Source: Gammaproteobacteria bacterium
GTDB taxonomy: Bacteria; Pseudomonadota; Gammaproteobacteria; S012-40
Length of the DNA stretch: 64,000 bases
Direction: 5' to 3'
Assembly: GCA_029881255.1 (NCBI GenBank)
Contig: JAOUMY010000001.1
Coordinates: forward strand, 620,001 to 684,000
Made by a program: the position numbers and the translations under genes. Below the pieces are notes generated by a model. It had not been told where the DNA came from. It worked only from the letters and a program-made list of their open reading frames with translations, and did not search any database. Shown here in pieces: positions 7,875 to 17,300 of this stretch (position 1 is its first letter; each line of letters opens with the position of its first letter).

Positions 7875-9037
7875 TGGATTTTGCACAGGGATGTTTTCGC
7901 ATTCCTTTTTGCACGCTGGTGCTTATAGCAACCAGTTTGTTTCTTTCTCGTCCTCTTTACTCAGCCGAATCACAATCAGAAAAGCTACACGCCGAAATAG
8001 AGCTGATTAAGGCAAATCTTTCCAGCACCCAACGTAATATCACGCAGGTTGAGCACCAACTGGAAACGCTGGACCAGGAAATCGCTAGCTCCACCAGGCA
8101 ACTGGTATCTATCCGCCAAGATATATCCCAGGAAAGAAATGACTTAAGCGAAATTCGACGTCAGCTTAGCGAAGTCATGGATGAAAAAAGACGGCAAACT
8201 GACACCCTGGCTCAGCAAATTCGTACCCGCTACATGTTGGGTAGAGAGCCTTTGTTGAAAATGGCCTTGGGCCAGAACAATCCGGCGAAGATTGGGAGGC
8301 TGGTGACATATTACGATTATCTAAATCAAGCGTATGTTGGCGAAATAGAACATCTCGCCCGACGAAAAGACGCGCTATCGAGACTGAACACACAACTGGA
8401 ACAACGTACAAAAAATCTTGAAACCCTATTGACGCGTCACCAATCAAGATTACGGGACTTTGAAAATCAAAAACAACGCCGTACGTTAGCAGTGGATAAG
8501 TTGCGAATAGAAGAGAGTGACTCCACTCAGCGTTTGGCCAAGATGTTGGCAGATTTTCGGCAGTTGGAACGTTTGACTGAGAAAATGGGTCATATTACTG
8601 ACTTATCCGACTCTAAAGCCTCGTCTGGCATAGCATTCGCAAAGTTTAAGGGCTCACTGCCATGGCCTGTTGAAGGTAAATTGCTGGCGCAATTTGGTGG
8701 CTCGCGAGTGAGTAACGGTCAACTTTCGTGGCGAGGTATTTTGATTGACGCCGAGGAAGGTGATGTCGTTAAAAGCGTTGCGCCAGGTACTGTCGTATTC
8801 TCGGACTGGTTGCGAGGTTATGGATATATGCTAATTGTTGATCATGGCGCGGGTTATTTGAGCCTCTACGGTCACAATCAGGCCCTTATGAAACTGGTAG
8901 GGGACAAGGTTAAGCAGGGCGACAAAATTGCGCTGGTTGGACAAACGGGAACCACACGCAAACCCTCGCTTTATTTTGAAATACGTTTTAAGGGTGAGCC
9001 GGTTAACCCCCAGCGCTGGATTGCATCAGCCCGCTAA
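7874..9037 (+). CDS. envC: EnvC-like murein hydrolase activator (coiled coil + degenerate LytM)
   Basis: A 387-aa exported protein with an N-terminal signal segment (about residues 12-30), a long coiled coil (about 35-240) and a C-terminal LytM/M23 domain. EnvC recruits and activates amidases at the division septum through FtsEX. The first metal-ligand position of active M23 peptidases is replaced (GILIDAEEGD instead of an H-x3-D motif), while the domain otherwise closely resembles EnvC (SLYGHNQ, PSLYFEIRFKG). This fits an activator without its own peptidase activity. It starts with GTG overlapping the gpmI stop by one base. Confidence 0.9.
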   Translation: MDFAQGCFRIPFCTLVLIATSLFLSRPLYSAESQSEKLHAEIELIKANLSSTQRNITQVEHQLETLDQEIASSTRQLVSIRQDISQERNDLSEIRRQLSEVMDEKRRQTDTLAQQIRTRYMLGREPLLKMALGQNNPAKIGRLVTYYDYLNQAYVGEIEHLARRKDALSRLNTQLEQRTKNLETLLTRHQSRLRDFENQKQRRTLAVDKLRIEESDSTQRLAKMLADFRQLERLTEKMGHITDLSDSKASSGIAFAKFKGSLPWPVEGKLLAQFGGSRVSNGQLSWRGILIDAEEGDVVKSVAPGTVVFSDWLRGYGYMLIVDHGAGYLSLYGHNQALMKLVGDKVKQGDKIALVGQTGTTRKPSLYFEIRFKGEPVNPQRWIASAR

Positions 9038-9154
9038 ATTATGTGTGGTTCAGTGTTAAAAACGGTGTAATATTGTGCGATTTCAATAACTAACATATGG
9101 GTGCTTTCGCAGTTGCCTATTTGCTCAGCCGGTAGTGAGGCCGGGGAGAATAAG

Positions 9155-10480
9155 ATGAAGCAGATGACCAAGACACTAACACTAGTAACAACAGGCCTGA
9201 TACTCGGGATTGGAATCTCTATTGGACATGGAGTATTTGCTGAACGAGAGGATATCCCAGAGCGCGCGCCAATTCCCGTCGAGGAGTTACGTACATTTAC
9301 TGAAGTCTTTGCAAAGATCAAAAGTGATTATGTCGAACCGGTTGATGACAAAACGCTGCTCGAAAATGCAATACGGGGCATGCTTAGCGGACTTGATCCA
9401 CACTCCACCTATCTTGATCCAGAAGGTTACAAAGAATTGCAAGTTGGTACCACCGGACAATTTGGTGGCCTCGGAATAGAAGTCGGTATGGAGGATGGTT
9501 TTGTAAAAGTCATCTCGCCAATCGACGAAACGCCAGCGGAACGCGCCGGTGTTAAATCTGGTGACTTAATTGTACGCCTGGATGACACCCCGGTTAAAGG
9601 GTTAACGCTAAACGAAGCGGTCAAGATTATGCGTGGCAAGCCAGGCTCTGCCATCTTGCTTACCATAGTTCGTGAAGGTGAGGAAAAGCCGCTAAAGATT
9701 ACAATTGTCAGAGACATTGTACGTGTGCGTAGTGTCAAGAGCCGTATTCTAGAACCTGGCTTTGGTTATATTCGCATTACCAATTTCCAGTCTAAGACGG
9801 GTGAAAACCTGATCGAGGAAATAGAGGATATGCAGAAGAAGACTGATAACAAGTTAAAAGGCCTGATTCTGGATCTGCGTAATAATCCGGGTGGGGTCTT
9901 AAGTGCAGCTGTTGATGTTTCTGATGCGTTCCTGACGGGAGGTTTGATTGTCTATACCGAGGGAAGGGACAAAGATTCACGACTAAAATTTAATGCCACG
10001 CCAAACGATATTTTGAACGGCCGTCCGCTCATCGTAATGGTAAATGGTGGCTCTGCATCGGCATCCGAAATCGTAGCAGGTGCGCTTCAGGATCATAAAC
10101 GCGCCATCATTTTGGGCGAAAAAACCTTCGGTAAAGGTTCTGTGCAAACGATATTGCCAATGAACACCAATGCCGCCTTGAAACTGACGACTGCTCGCTA
10201 CTACACGCCTTCCGGGCGTTCCATACAGGCAGAAGGGATTGAGCCGCACATCAAATTGCAAACCGTTAGAGTTTCCACCGTAGATAATCAATTTGAAAGG
10301 ATTAAAGAAGCGGATCTTGCTGGTCACCTGGAAAATGAGGAAGACCGTAAAGCCAAGCAAGAGAAAAAGGCCAAAGACGGTGAAGGTGAAGAAAATCTTG
10401 CTCAAAGCGACTATCAATTGTATGAAGCGTTGAATACCTTACGTGCACTCAGCATAATGGAGTCTGGAGCCAGAAATTAA
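9155..10480 (+). CDS. ctpA: C-terminal processing peptidase (S41, CtpA type)
   Basis: A periplasmic serine protease with a Ser-Lys dyad that cleaves near the C-termini of envelope proteins. In related bacteria it turns over cell-wall hydrolases. From the ATG at 9155 (preceded by GGGGAG) the product is 441 aa, with a signal segment, a PDZ domain (GGLGIEVG through MRGKPGSAILLTI) and an S41 core containing NGGSASASEIVAGAL and the dyad lysine in GEKTFGKGSVQ. An in-frame GTG at 9101 would add 18 residues ahead of the signal peptide and is less likely. The lysine- and glutamate-rich C-terminal stretch (about 390-415) is low complexity. EnvC-CtpA-YibQ adjacency is common. Confidence 0.95.
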   Translation: MKQMTKTLTLVTTGLILGIGISIGHGVFAEREDIPERAPIPVEELRTFTEVFAKIKSDYVEPVDDKTLLENAIRGMLSGLDPHSTYLDPEGYKELQVGTTGQFGGLGIEVGMEDGFVKVISPIDETPAERAGVKSGDLIVRLDDTPVKGLTLNEAVKIMRGKPGSAILLTIVREGEEKPLKITIVRDIVRVRSVKSRILEPGFGYIRITNFQSKTGENLIEEIEDMQKKTDNKLKGLILDLRNNPGGVLSAAVDVSDAFLTGGLIVYTEGRDKDSRLKFNATPNDILNGRPLIVMVNGGSASASEIVAGALQDHKRAIILGEKTFGKGSVQTILPMNTNAALKLTTARYYTPSGRSIQAEGIEPHIKLQTVRVSTVDNQFERIKEADLAGHLENEEDRKAKQEKKAKDGEGEENLAQSDYQLYEALNTLRALSIMESGARN

Positions 10481-10494
10481 ATCGGGTCGCTGAT

Positions 10495-11373
10495 TTGTAC
10501 ATCAGTCGATATTTCAAAGATCAGGGTTTATATGGGCAGAAACCTATCAAAGTGGTTATCGCTTCGATAGGTTTTTGTTTTGCACTCTTGTGGCTCGGTT
10601 TTCCATTATCTGCGTTAGCTTCAGGTTTGAATACCGGGCAGATTGCGCGTCCGGTAGTCGCTATAGTCATAGATGATATAGGCGACAACCTCGAAAACGG
10701 TGAGCGGGCCATCTTGCTTCCTTATGCGCTTACTTACTCTTTCTTACCCCACACGCAATATTCTTTAGCGCTAGCACGTTTGGCCGAAAAAAAGCGCAAG
10801 GAAATTATGCTGCATTTGCCCATGGAACCGATGGGTGATGAAGCAATGGGGCCGGGGGGCTTGCAGCTGGAAATGGAGCGCGAAGTTTTTGTTCGAACCT
10901 TGCATGATGATATGCAGTCCTTGCCCCATTTTGTGGGAATCAATAACCACATGGGTAGCCGCCTTACCCGTTTCTCGGTGCCGATGCGCTGGTTAATGGA
11001 AGAACTGAGTCGAGTTGAAGATGTCTATTTTGTCGACAGTTTTACCACTACCGATAGTGTTGCGTACGAAACTGCTCGCGAATATTCCATTCCGACGCTG
11101 ACTCGGGACGTCTTTCTTGATCACAATAGAAATTTTTCTGACATGCCGATGCAATTTGCACGTTTGCTGGCAATCGCTAGGAAACACGGTACTGCATTGG
11201 CTATTGCGCATCCCCATAACGACACATTGGAATTTCTGGATAGAATGCTGGCTGAGTTGCCACACCAGGGCTTTCAACTGGTACCGGTCAGTCAATTAAT
11301 TGAATTTCGAAAAAGGAGGAATACAACATGGCGAGCGTCCTTGTCCCTCTTGCCGAAGGATTTGAAGAATTAG
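10495..11373 (+). CDS. yibQ: Divergent polysaccharide deacetylase (YibQ/DUF610 family)
   Basis: A 292-aa exported protein of the divergent polysaccharide deacetylase family (Polysacc_deac_2), whose biochemical role is not settled. After an N-terminal hydrophobic segment (about 18-43) come AIVIDDIGDN, LHLPMEP, NNHMGSRLTR and the C-terminal AIAHPHN, the conserved acidic and histidine motifs of the family. The start is uncertain: TTG at 10495 is used here, and a GTG at 10552 is in frame but would remove the basic residues before the signal segment. The last 46 bp overlap the start of the DJ-1 gene, whose Shine-Dalgarno site lies inside this gene. Confidence 0.85.
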   Translation: MYISRYFKDQGLYGQKPIKVVIASIGFCFALLWLGFPLSALASGLNTGQIARPVVAIVIDDIGDNLENGERAILLPYALTYSFLPHTQYSLALARLAEKKRKEIMLHLPMEPMGDEAMGPGGLQLEMEREVFVRTLHDDMQSLPHFVGINNHMGSRLTRFSVPMRWLMEELSRVEDVYFVDSFTTTDSVAYETAREYSIPTLTRDVFLDHNRNFSDMPMQFARLLAIARKHGTALAIAHPHNDTLEFLDRMLAELPHQGFQLVPVSQLIEFRKRRNTTWRASLSLLPKDLKN

Positions 11374-11882
11374 AAGCTATTAGTATTACGGATCTATTGA
11401 CCCGTGCCCAGGTTGATGTCGTGACTGCTGGTTTGAAAGACGGGCCAGTTCGGGCAAGTCGCAATATTTGCGTTGTTCCGGAAACGACGATTGATCAGAT
11501 TGGGGATAGACTGTTCGATATGGTGGTGTTACCCGGTGGCCAACCGGGGAGTAACAATCTCGCAGCAGACAAGCGAATACTCGATATTTTGAGAAGACAT
11601 TACGATGCGGGTAAGTTTATCGCAGCTATTTGTGCAGCGCCTAAGGTATTGGCTAGTGCTGGCCTGTTGGATGGCAAAACAGCGACCAGTTATCCGGGTT
11701 CACTAGAAGGGATCAATATCGAGAACTTTAACTATAGCCATGACCCCATAGTTAGCGACGGCAATGTGATAACATCTCGAGGTCCAGGTACGGCAATGGA
11801 TTTCGCACTCCATCTGGTGGAGCTTTTGATGGGCGAACAAACCCGTCATAACGTGGAATCTCATCTACAACGACCCGTGTAG
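11328..11882 (+). CDS. DJ-1/PfpI family protein (YajL/ThiJ-like)
   Basis: A 184-aa cytoplasmic protein of the DJ-1 superfamily. Members protect proteins against oxidative or glyoxal damage as chaperones or deglycases; the exact activity is debated. The nucleophile elbow is AAICAAPKVL with Cys102, and the conserved acidic partner lies in GFEELEA (E14/E15). Overall length and sequence are closest to the YajL/DJ-1 branch. A strong AAGGAGG ribosome-binding site sits 8 bp before the ATG, inside the yibQ reading frame, so the 46-bp overlap is likely genuine. Confidence 0.88.
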   Translation: MASVLVPLAEGFEELEAISITDLLTRAQVDVVTAGLKDGPVRASRNICVVPETTIDQIGDRLFDMVVLPGGQPGSNNLAADKRILDILRRHYDAGKFIAAICAAPKVLASAGLLDGKTATSYPGSLEGINIENFNYSHDPIVSDGNVITSRGPGTAMDFALHLVELLMGEQTRHNVESHLQRPV

Positions 11883-12032
11883 CCGGGAACATCACCGCGT
11901 TAATCCGGTCTATATACCACGGTCGCGAGCTTGTTTGTATTCGGCGCAGATTTCGCTTACTCAAGCACATTTCAGAGTCAGTTTAGGGCTGAAAGCAAGT
12001 TGCTTTAATAGTTGTTTATCAGGGAACAAGGC

Positions 12033-13004
12033 ATGACAGTTTCTGCAATTTTTAAATCTCACCTGGAATTACTAAATCAGAAAATTATTGGACAACAGTA
12101 TCTTACGGAAAGGATGTTTATAGCACTTCTGGCAGATGGCCACTTGCTGGTAGAAGGTGCGCCGGGTTTGGCAAAAACAACGGCGATTAAAGAATTAAGT
12201 CAGGGCCTGGAAGGAGATTTTCATCGCATTCAATTCACGCCTGACCTTTTGCCCGCAGATTTGACGGGAACTGAAATCTATCGTCCACAGGATGGCAGCT
12301 TTATTTTTCAAAAGGGTCCACTGTTTCACAATCTGTTACTTGCTGACGAAATAAACCGAGCACCGGCAAAAGTTCAATCGGCTCTGCTCGAGGCCATGGG
12401 TGAGCGACAAATTACTGTCGGTGGTGAAACTTATCCCTTGCCACAACTCTTTTTGGTAATGGCTACCCAAAACCCGATTGAGCAGGAGGGAACCTACCCT
12501 TTACCGGAAGCTCAACTTGATCGTTTCCTCATGCACATCAATATCGGTTTTCCCGATAAAGAGTCAGAAAAATCTATCTTGCGATTAGTTCGACAGCAAT
12601 CGATGAATTTAATTACCAATGAACCGAAAGTTGAAAATAACCGCATTTCACAGGAAATTTTGTTTAAGGCGCGTCAGGAAGTTCTTGAGATCCACATGGC
12701 TGAAAACCTGGAGGAGTATTTGGTGCAACTGGTTATGGCCTCAAGGGAAGCAAAGCGTTGGAGTGATGATCTCCATCGATGGATTCGTTTTGGCGTTAGC
12801 CCCCGTGCGACCATCGCGCTTGATCGTTGCGCGCGTGCGCATGCCTGGTTGAATGGACGAGATTTTGTTTCCCCCGACGATATTCAAACCATTGCGCCTG
12901 ATGTCATGCGTCATCGGATTTTATTGACATATGAAGCGGAGGCAGAGGGTATCGATGCCGATAGAGTGGTACGCGAAATTCTGAACCGCGTACCAGTGCC
13001 TTGA
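12033..13004 (+). CDS. MoxR-type AAA+ ATPase
   Basis: A AAA+ ATPase of the MoxR family, thought to act as a chaperone that remodels partner proteins carrying VWA (MIDAS) domains. From the ATG at 12033 the product is 323 aa. Walker A is GAPGLAKT (residues 42-49), Walker B is LLLADEINRAP, and sensor 1 is ATQNPIEQEGTYPLPEAQLDRF, the MoxR signature. An in-frame TTG at 12012 would add seven residues. It is the first gene of a six-gene operon whose products (DUF58, two VWA proteins, BatD) are the usual MoxR partners. The operon is related to the Bacteroides aerotolerance (Bat) and methanol-dehydrogenase-maturation clusters; its substrate here is unknown. Confidence 0.93.
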   Translation: MTVSAIFKSHLELLNQKIIGQQYLTERMFIALLADGHLLVEGAPGLAKTTAIKELSQGLEGDFHRIQFTPDLLPADLTGTEIYRPQDGSFIFQKGPLFHNLLLADEINRAPAKVQSALLEAMGERQITVGGETYPLPQLFLVMATQNPIEQEGTYPLPEAQLDRFLMHINIGFPDKESEKSILRLVRQQSMNLITNEPKVENNRISQEILFKARQEVLEIHMAENLEEYLVQLVMASREAKRWSDDLHRWIRFGVSPRATIALDRCARAHAWLNGRDFVSPDDIQTIAPDVMRHRILLTYEAEAEGIDADRVVREILNRVPVP

Positions 13005-13017
13005 TTCGGGTTTGTAA

Positions 13018-13959
13018 ATGTTACGTGGTAACGGAATCTGGGCGGAAGTCGATGAATTAATTGCTCTAAAGGCTTTTGCGGGTCAAATTTTCAAACGAGC
13101 AGAAAAAAAATCTTCCTCACCTCTTGCTGGTGGTTATGCCTCACCTTTTCGCGGCAGAGGTATCGATTTTAGTGAGGTCAGAGAATACCAGCCTGGTGAC
13201 GATATTCGTTCGATAGACTGGCGTGTAACTGCCCGTACCGGAACGCCCCACACTAAATTGTATATCGAAGAAAGAGAACGCCCGGTTTTCTTTATTCTGG
13301 ATTTTAAGCCATCCATGTTTTTCGGTACGCGACAAGCATTCAAATCGGTAGTGATGTGTTACCTGAGTGCATTGTTGGCATGGGCGGCTACTGGGCATGG
13401 AGATCGTGTTGGTGGCCTTCTCTACGGAAGTGATGATCTGGTCTTTCTCAAACCGCTATCAGGAAAGCGAGGTCTTCTCCGATTTATCAATATGATTTCT
13501 TTGTGGAGCAAAAAAATTCCCGATAGCTATCCAAACATAGCTTTTAACGACGAGGCGGTGATTCGGCGAGCAAAATCCCTCATTAGACCTGGTAGCCTCG
13601 TCTATATATTGAGCGATTTTCGAACTATTAGTGAAGACTTTGAACGTCAATTAAATTCACTCGCGCGCCATTGTGATGTTGTAGCGATAAATATTGCCGA
13701 TCATCTTGAACGAAATCCGCCGGCGCACAATCAGCTACGCATATCGGATGGAAAACAGTCTGCCACAATTGACACCTCAACAAAGGCTTCAGTATTTAAG
13801 CTGCGTTCCCAGCACGAATCTCGCCTCAAAAGGTTCGAATCTTTATGTTCGCGACACGGAATACATTCACTTGTCTGTTACACCGATGATGAATGGGCGG
13901 AAGTACTGAGGCAAGGTCTGGCTGTTCGCCACCATAATTCTAAGAGTGCTATACGATGA
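13018..13959 (+). CDS. DUF58 domain protein
   Basis: A 313-aa protein of the DUF58 family, which resembles a VWA domain with a degenerate metal site. The family signature is visible as FRGRGIDFSEVREYQPGDDIRSIDWRVTARTG, followed by PVFFILDFKPSMFFGT, a DxxxSM-like strand in place of a full MIDAS. No signal peptide or membrane segment is seen, so it is probably cytoplasmic. It follows moxR by 13 bp and overlaps the next gene by 4 bp (ATGA). It probably acts with the MoxR ATPase, a partnership inferred from conserved gene order. Confidence 0.9.
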   Translation: MLRGNGIWAEVDELIALKAFAGQIFKRAEKKSSSPLAGGYASPFRGRGIDFSEVREYQPGDDIRSIDWRVTARTGTPHTKLYIEERERPVFFILDFKPSMFFGTRQAFKSVVMCYLSALLAWAATGHGDRVGGLLYGSDDLVFLKPLSGKRGLLRFINMISLWSKKIPDSYPNIAFNDEAVIRRAKSLIRPGSLVYILSDFRTISEDFERQLNSLARHCDVVAINIADHLERNPPAHNQLRISDGKQSATIDTSTKASVFKLRSQHESRLKRFESLCSRHGIHSLVCYTDDEWAEVLRQGLAVRHHNSKSAIR

Positions 13960-14423
13960 ACGATCTGGCATCTGTTTTAGCCAAAATGCGTGATATTCAT
14001 CCCCCAGAACAAGTTTCCTGGTGGCCACCGGCGCTGGGATGGTGGTTGCTGGTTTTAATTCTGTTATTTACCTGGATTTCTTGGAAACTGTGGAAACGTC
14101 GGGCTAGCTCTGTATTGCGCACAATAGCAAAAAAAGAATTTGAACGTCTATTACGTGACTTTGAAATAGACAGAAATAAGAATTCACTATTGCAGGAAAT
14201 TTCCATTTTTCTGAGGCGTACGGCGCTTGCGGCGAATTCCGCAACAAACGCTTCCTTAACTGGTATTTCCTGGTTGCAGTGCCTGGATGAATTGTCGAAA
14301 TATAAAATGTTTGAAAATGGTGCTGGACGAATTATTTCCGAATTACCCTATCAAGCTAACCAAGATTTTGAAGCACAGAGCCTTTTGAAAGAGCTTCGAG
14401 TGTGGGTGAATAAACTGAAATGA
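13956..14423 (+). CDS. DUF4381 single-span membrane protein
   Basis: A 155-aa protein of the DUF4381 family, found almost only in MoxR/VWA operons. One membrane segment is clear (about residues 24-44, WWPPALGWWLLVLILLFTWI), followed by a basic stretch (KLWKRRA) and a cytoplasmic helical domain. Start and stop codons overlap both neighbours by 4 bp (ATGA on each side), so expression is tightly coupled. Function is unknown; it may anchor or scaffold the VWA proteins. Confidence 0.85.
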   Translation: MNDLASVLAKMRDIHPPEQVSWWPPALGWWLLVLILLFTWISWKLWKRRASSVLRTIAKKEFERLLRDFEIDRNKNSLLQEISIFLRRTALAANSATNASLTGISWLQCLDELSKYKMFENGAGRIISELPYQANQDFEAQSLLKELRVWVNKLK

Positions 14424-15448
14424 TAGAGTTCGAATGGCCATACTTCTTTTTTCTTCTTCCACTGCCAGTGTTGACGTGGTTGATTTCCCGCAAGACCAAG
14501 ACTAAAGAGGTTTCTGCGCTGAAAACCCCTTTTTATCAAGAATGGTTAACAGCGCAAGATGTGAACGTAAGGATAAAAAAATCACGGCCATGGAAGTTTT
14601 TCGTTGCCTTACTCGCATGGTGTCTTCTTATCACAGCTACTGCCAGACCATCTTGGATTGGAGAAGCCATCGAAATTCCGATCAGTGGTCGGGATTTAAT
14701 GATGGCGGTCGATTTGTCTGGCAGTATGGAAGTGCCTGACTTCCGCCTCAATGGAGATCAAGTCGATCGGCTAACAATAGTCAAAGAGGTTGCGGGTAAA
14801 TTTATTGAAAGAAGAGTGGGCGACAGAATAGGACTGATACTCTTCGGCAAACGCGCCTATGTGCAAACACCTTTAACATTTGATTTAACAACAGTGCAAA
14901 ATATGTTGAATGAGTCAGTAATTGGTCTGGCTGGAAAGGAAACGGCAATTGGTGATGCGATTGGCCTAGCGGTGAAACGCCTTAGAGAAAGACCTGAACA
15001 AAGTCGAGTATTGATCCTGTTAACCGATGGCGCAAACACCGCCGGTGAAGTAGCACCAGAACAGGCGGCCAGTTTAGCAGCTGAAGCTGGCCTAAAGATC
15101 TACACAATAGGCGTTGGTGCGGACAAGATGGAGATCAGTTCGTTTTTTGGTTCCCGGACTGTGAATCCCTCATCTGATCTTGATGAGGCGACGCTAACAA
15201 AAATTGCCGAACTAACCGGTGGGAAATATTTTCGTGCGCGAGATACGCAAGGTCTGGAGGACGTATACACCCAACTGGATGAACTGGAACCAATGCGATC
15301 AGATAGCGAAGTGTTTCGTCCGCGTAAACAAATATTTTTCTGGTTTCTGACGCTAGCATCCATTTTGTACATTGGAATATTTTTATCGAGAGTGATTGCT
15401 TTTTTGCGTGTGGACAATTCTCACACAGCAGGACGAAGCAATGTCTGA
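14420..15448 (+). CDS. VWA-domain membrane protein (BatA type)
   Basis: A 342-aa protein with N-terminal hydrophobic segments (about 8-22 and 54-74), a periplasmic VWA domain and a C-terminal membrane helix (about 303-323). The MIDAS metal-binding motif DLSGS is intact in LMMAVDLSGSMEV, with a downstream LLTDGANTAG completing the site. This is the BatA arrangement. The gene overlaps its neighbours by 4 and 8 bp. It is probably a MoxR client and forms a complex with the second VWA protein; both statements rest on family knowledge. Confidence 0.9.
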   Translation: MIEFEWPYFFFLLPLPVLTWLISRKTKTKEVSALKTPFYQEWLTAQDVNVRIKKSRPWKFFVALLAWCLLITATARPSWIGEAIEIPISGRDLMMAVDLSGSMEVPDFRLNGDQVDRLTIVKEVAGKFIERRVGDRIGLILFGKRAYVQTPLTFDLTTVQNMLNESVIGLAGKETAIGDAIGLAVKRLRERPEQSRVLILLTDGANTAGEVAPEQAASLAAEAGLKIYTIGVGADKMEISSFFGSRTVNPSSDLDEATLTKIAELTGGKYFRARDTQGLEDVYTQLDELEPMRSDSEVFRPRKQIFFWFLTLASILYIGIFLSRVIAFLRVDNSHTAGRSNV

Positions 15449-17300
15449 ATTTATGAACAATTTTCAATTTCTTCGCCCATATTGGCTTTTCGCCATCATT
15501 CCATTGTTGTTAGCGATAGTGTATTGGAACCGATTTATTACTGTTCAAACCGACTGGCACGATTACGTCGATGCGAAATTTCTCGAACCATTAGGTTTGG
15601 GTAAAGCAGAAAAAAAGAGTAGCAGTCGTTTACCAAGACTGTATTCTTTCGTGGCTGGGATTCTCTGTATTTTCGCTTTGGCTGGGCCAGTGTGGCAGAA
15701 ACTTCCACAACCGATCTTCAAAATTGAGCAAGCGAGAGTCTTTGTCCTTGATTTGTCTGAATCCATGCTGGCGGCTGATGTAGCGCCAAATCGTCTCGCC
15801 CGGGCAAAACTGAAACTTTTAGATTTGTTAAATTTGAGTAAAGAAGGTCAATCTGCCCTGGTGGTTTTTGCTCAGTCTCCCTATGTGGTTTCTCCATTGA
15901 CAGATGATGCACAAACTATTGCAGCCATGGTACCTCCGCTCTCAACCGATATTGTTCCTGTACAGGGCGACGATGTCGATGCGGCTATAGAACAGGCGCG
16001 TGACCTTCTTGTACAAGCGAATTTGAGTCGTGGCGAAATCATTCTTATTGGTGATAGTGTTGTTAAGGACGATACAAATTTACGTCGATTGCAGGACGAT
16101 GGATTTAAGCTCAATGTTCTGGCTGTTGGAACAGAAAAAGGAGCGCCAATTGAGGCGACAAACGGGGGGTTTCTAAAAAATTCTCAAGGCGCAATATTGA
16201 TGCCTCGTCTCGACACTCAGTCGATGAAATCTATGGCTGATTTGAGTGGCGGTCGATACAGTGAAATTTCTATTGACGACAGCGATCTGAAAATTTTAAT
16301 GACAGAGCCAGGTGCTACTGATATGCGATTCTCAGAATCTCAGGATGAAAGAGTGAGCGATCAATGGAGGGAAGAAGGGCCATGGTTGCTCGCATTAGTA
16401 GTAATTATTGTTGCGCTTAGTATGCGTAGGGCTTGGCTATTTAGCATTGTGCTGGTTGCTACTATTGCGCCCTACGATCCGCTGTATGCAGCCGACTTTG
16501 ATATGTTATGGAAAAACGATGATCAACGCGGCAAACAATTGTTTGATGAAAAGAAGTACCGCGATGCAGCACAAACTTTCGGAGATACGCGTTGGCAGGC
16601 AACGTCGCTGTATCGAGATAATAAATTCGCTGAGGCTCTGGAACGCTTCTCTAAAGAAGGTGATGTAGAAGATATATACAATCGAGCCAATACATTGGCC
16701 AAATTGCAGAAAATTGAAGAGGCTATCAAAACCTACGACGAGGTATTGAAACGTAGCCCACAACACGAAGACGCCCAGCATAACCGAGACTTGCTGCAAT
16801 CCTTTCTCGATCAACAAGAAAACAAGCAACAAAATGGTCAGGGAGATGAGCAACAAAATAACGAACAACAAAACCAGGACGAAAAGCAAGGCGCTGATGG
16901 ACAACAGGGTAACGAAAACGATCAACAAGAAAACAATGCTGATCAATCGTCTGATAAGAGTAAAGGTCAACAATCTCAGCAACAACAGCAAGCCAGGGAA
17001 AAAGGAAAAGAACCATCCGATAATGAGTCGCAACAAACCGCTCAATCTGGGCAAGATAAAAAAGAGGAAGCGGAACAGGAGACACAGTCGCAAGTAGCAA
17101 AACAGGATGATGAGAATAAGCAGGAAATGGCAGAAGAGAAGCAAGCTGTGGCGGCTACGGACTCCAAGGAGGCTTATACCGAAGAGTCTCAAGCGATGGA
17201 GCAATGGTTGAGACGCATTCCTGATGATCCCGGTGGCTTACTAAGACAAAAATTTATCATTCAGCATCGTATGCGAGATGCACAGAGGAGATCAGAATAA
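15441..17300 (+). CDS. VWA-TPR membrane protein with Gln/Glu-rich region (BatB/BatC type)
   Basis: A 619-aa protein from the ATG at 15441 (AGGA upstream, inside the previous gene). The N-terminal half has two hydrophobic segments and a VWA domain with MIDAS FVLDLSESML. A membrane helix around 315-340 (LLALVVIIVALSM) comes next, then TPR-like repeats (about 370-450). The C-terminal ~150 residues are low complexity, dominated by Q, N, E, D and K, ending in a short conserved block (QWLRRIPDDPGGLLRQKF). This corresponds to a fusion of BatB and BatC functions. The Q-rich tract produces long meaningless frames on both strands. Confidence 0.9.
   Translation: MSEFMNNFQFLRPYWLFAIIPLLLAIVYWNRFITVQTDWHDYVDAKFLEPLGLGKAEKKSSSRLPRLYSFVAGILCIFALAGPVWQKLPQPIFKIEQARVFVLDLSESMLAADVAPNRLARAKLKLLDLLNLSKEGQSALVVFAQSPYVVSPLTDDAQTIAAMVPPLSTDIVPVQGDDVDAAIEQARDLLVQANLSRGEIILIGDSVVKDDTNLRRLQDDGFKLNVLAVGTEKGAPIEATNGGFLKNSQGAILMPRLDTQSMKSMADLSGGRYSEISIDDSDLKILMTEPGATDMRFSESQDERVSDQWREEGPWLLALVVIIVALSMRRAWLFSIVLVATIAPYDPLYAADFDMLWKNDDQRGKQLFDEKKYRDAAQTFGDTRWQATSLYRDNKFAEALERFSKEGDVEDIYNRANTLAKLQKIEEAIKTYDEVLKRSPQHEDAQHNRDLLQSFLDQQENKQQNGQGDEQQNNEQQNQDEKQGADGQQGNENDQQENNADQSSDKSKGQQSQQQQQAREKGKEPSDNESQQTAQSGQDKKEEAEQETQSQVAKQDDENKQEMAEEKQAVAATDSKEAYTEESQAMEQWLRRIPDDPGGLLRQKFIIQHRMRDAQRRSE

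Noticed and set aside
16506-17204. 232-residue minus-strand frame rich in Leu, Phe and Ile
   Set aside because: It is the reverse complement of the Gln/Glu-rich tract of the VWA-TPR protein; the apparent hydrophobicity is a translation of CAA/GAA repeats read backwards.
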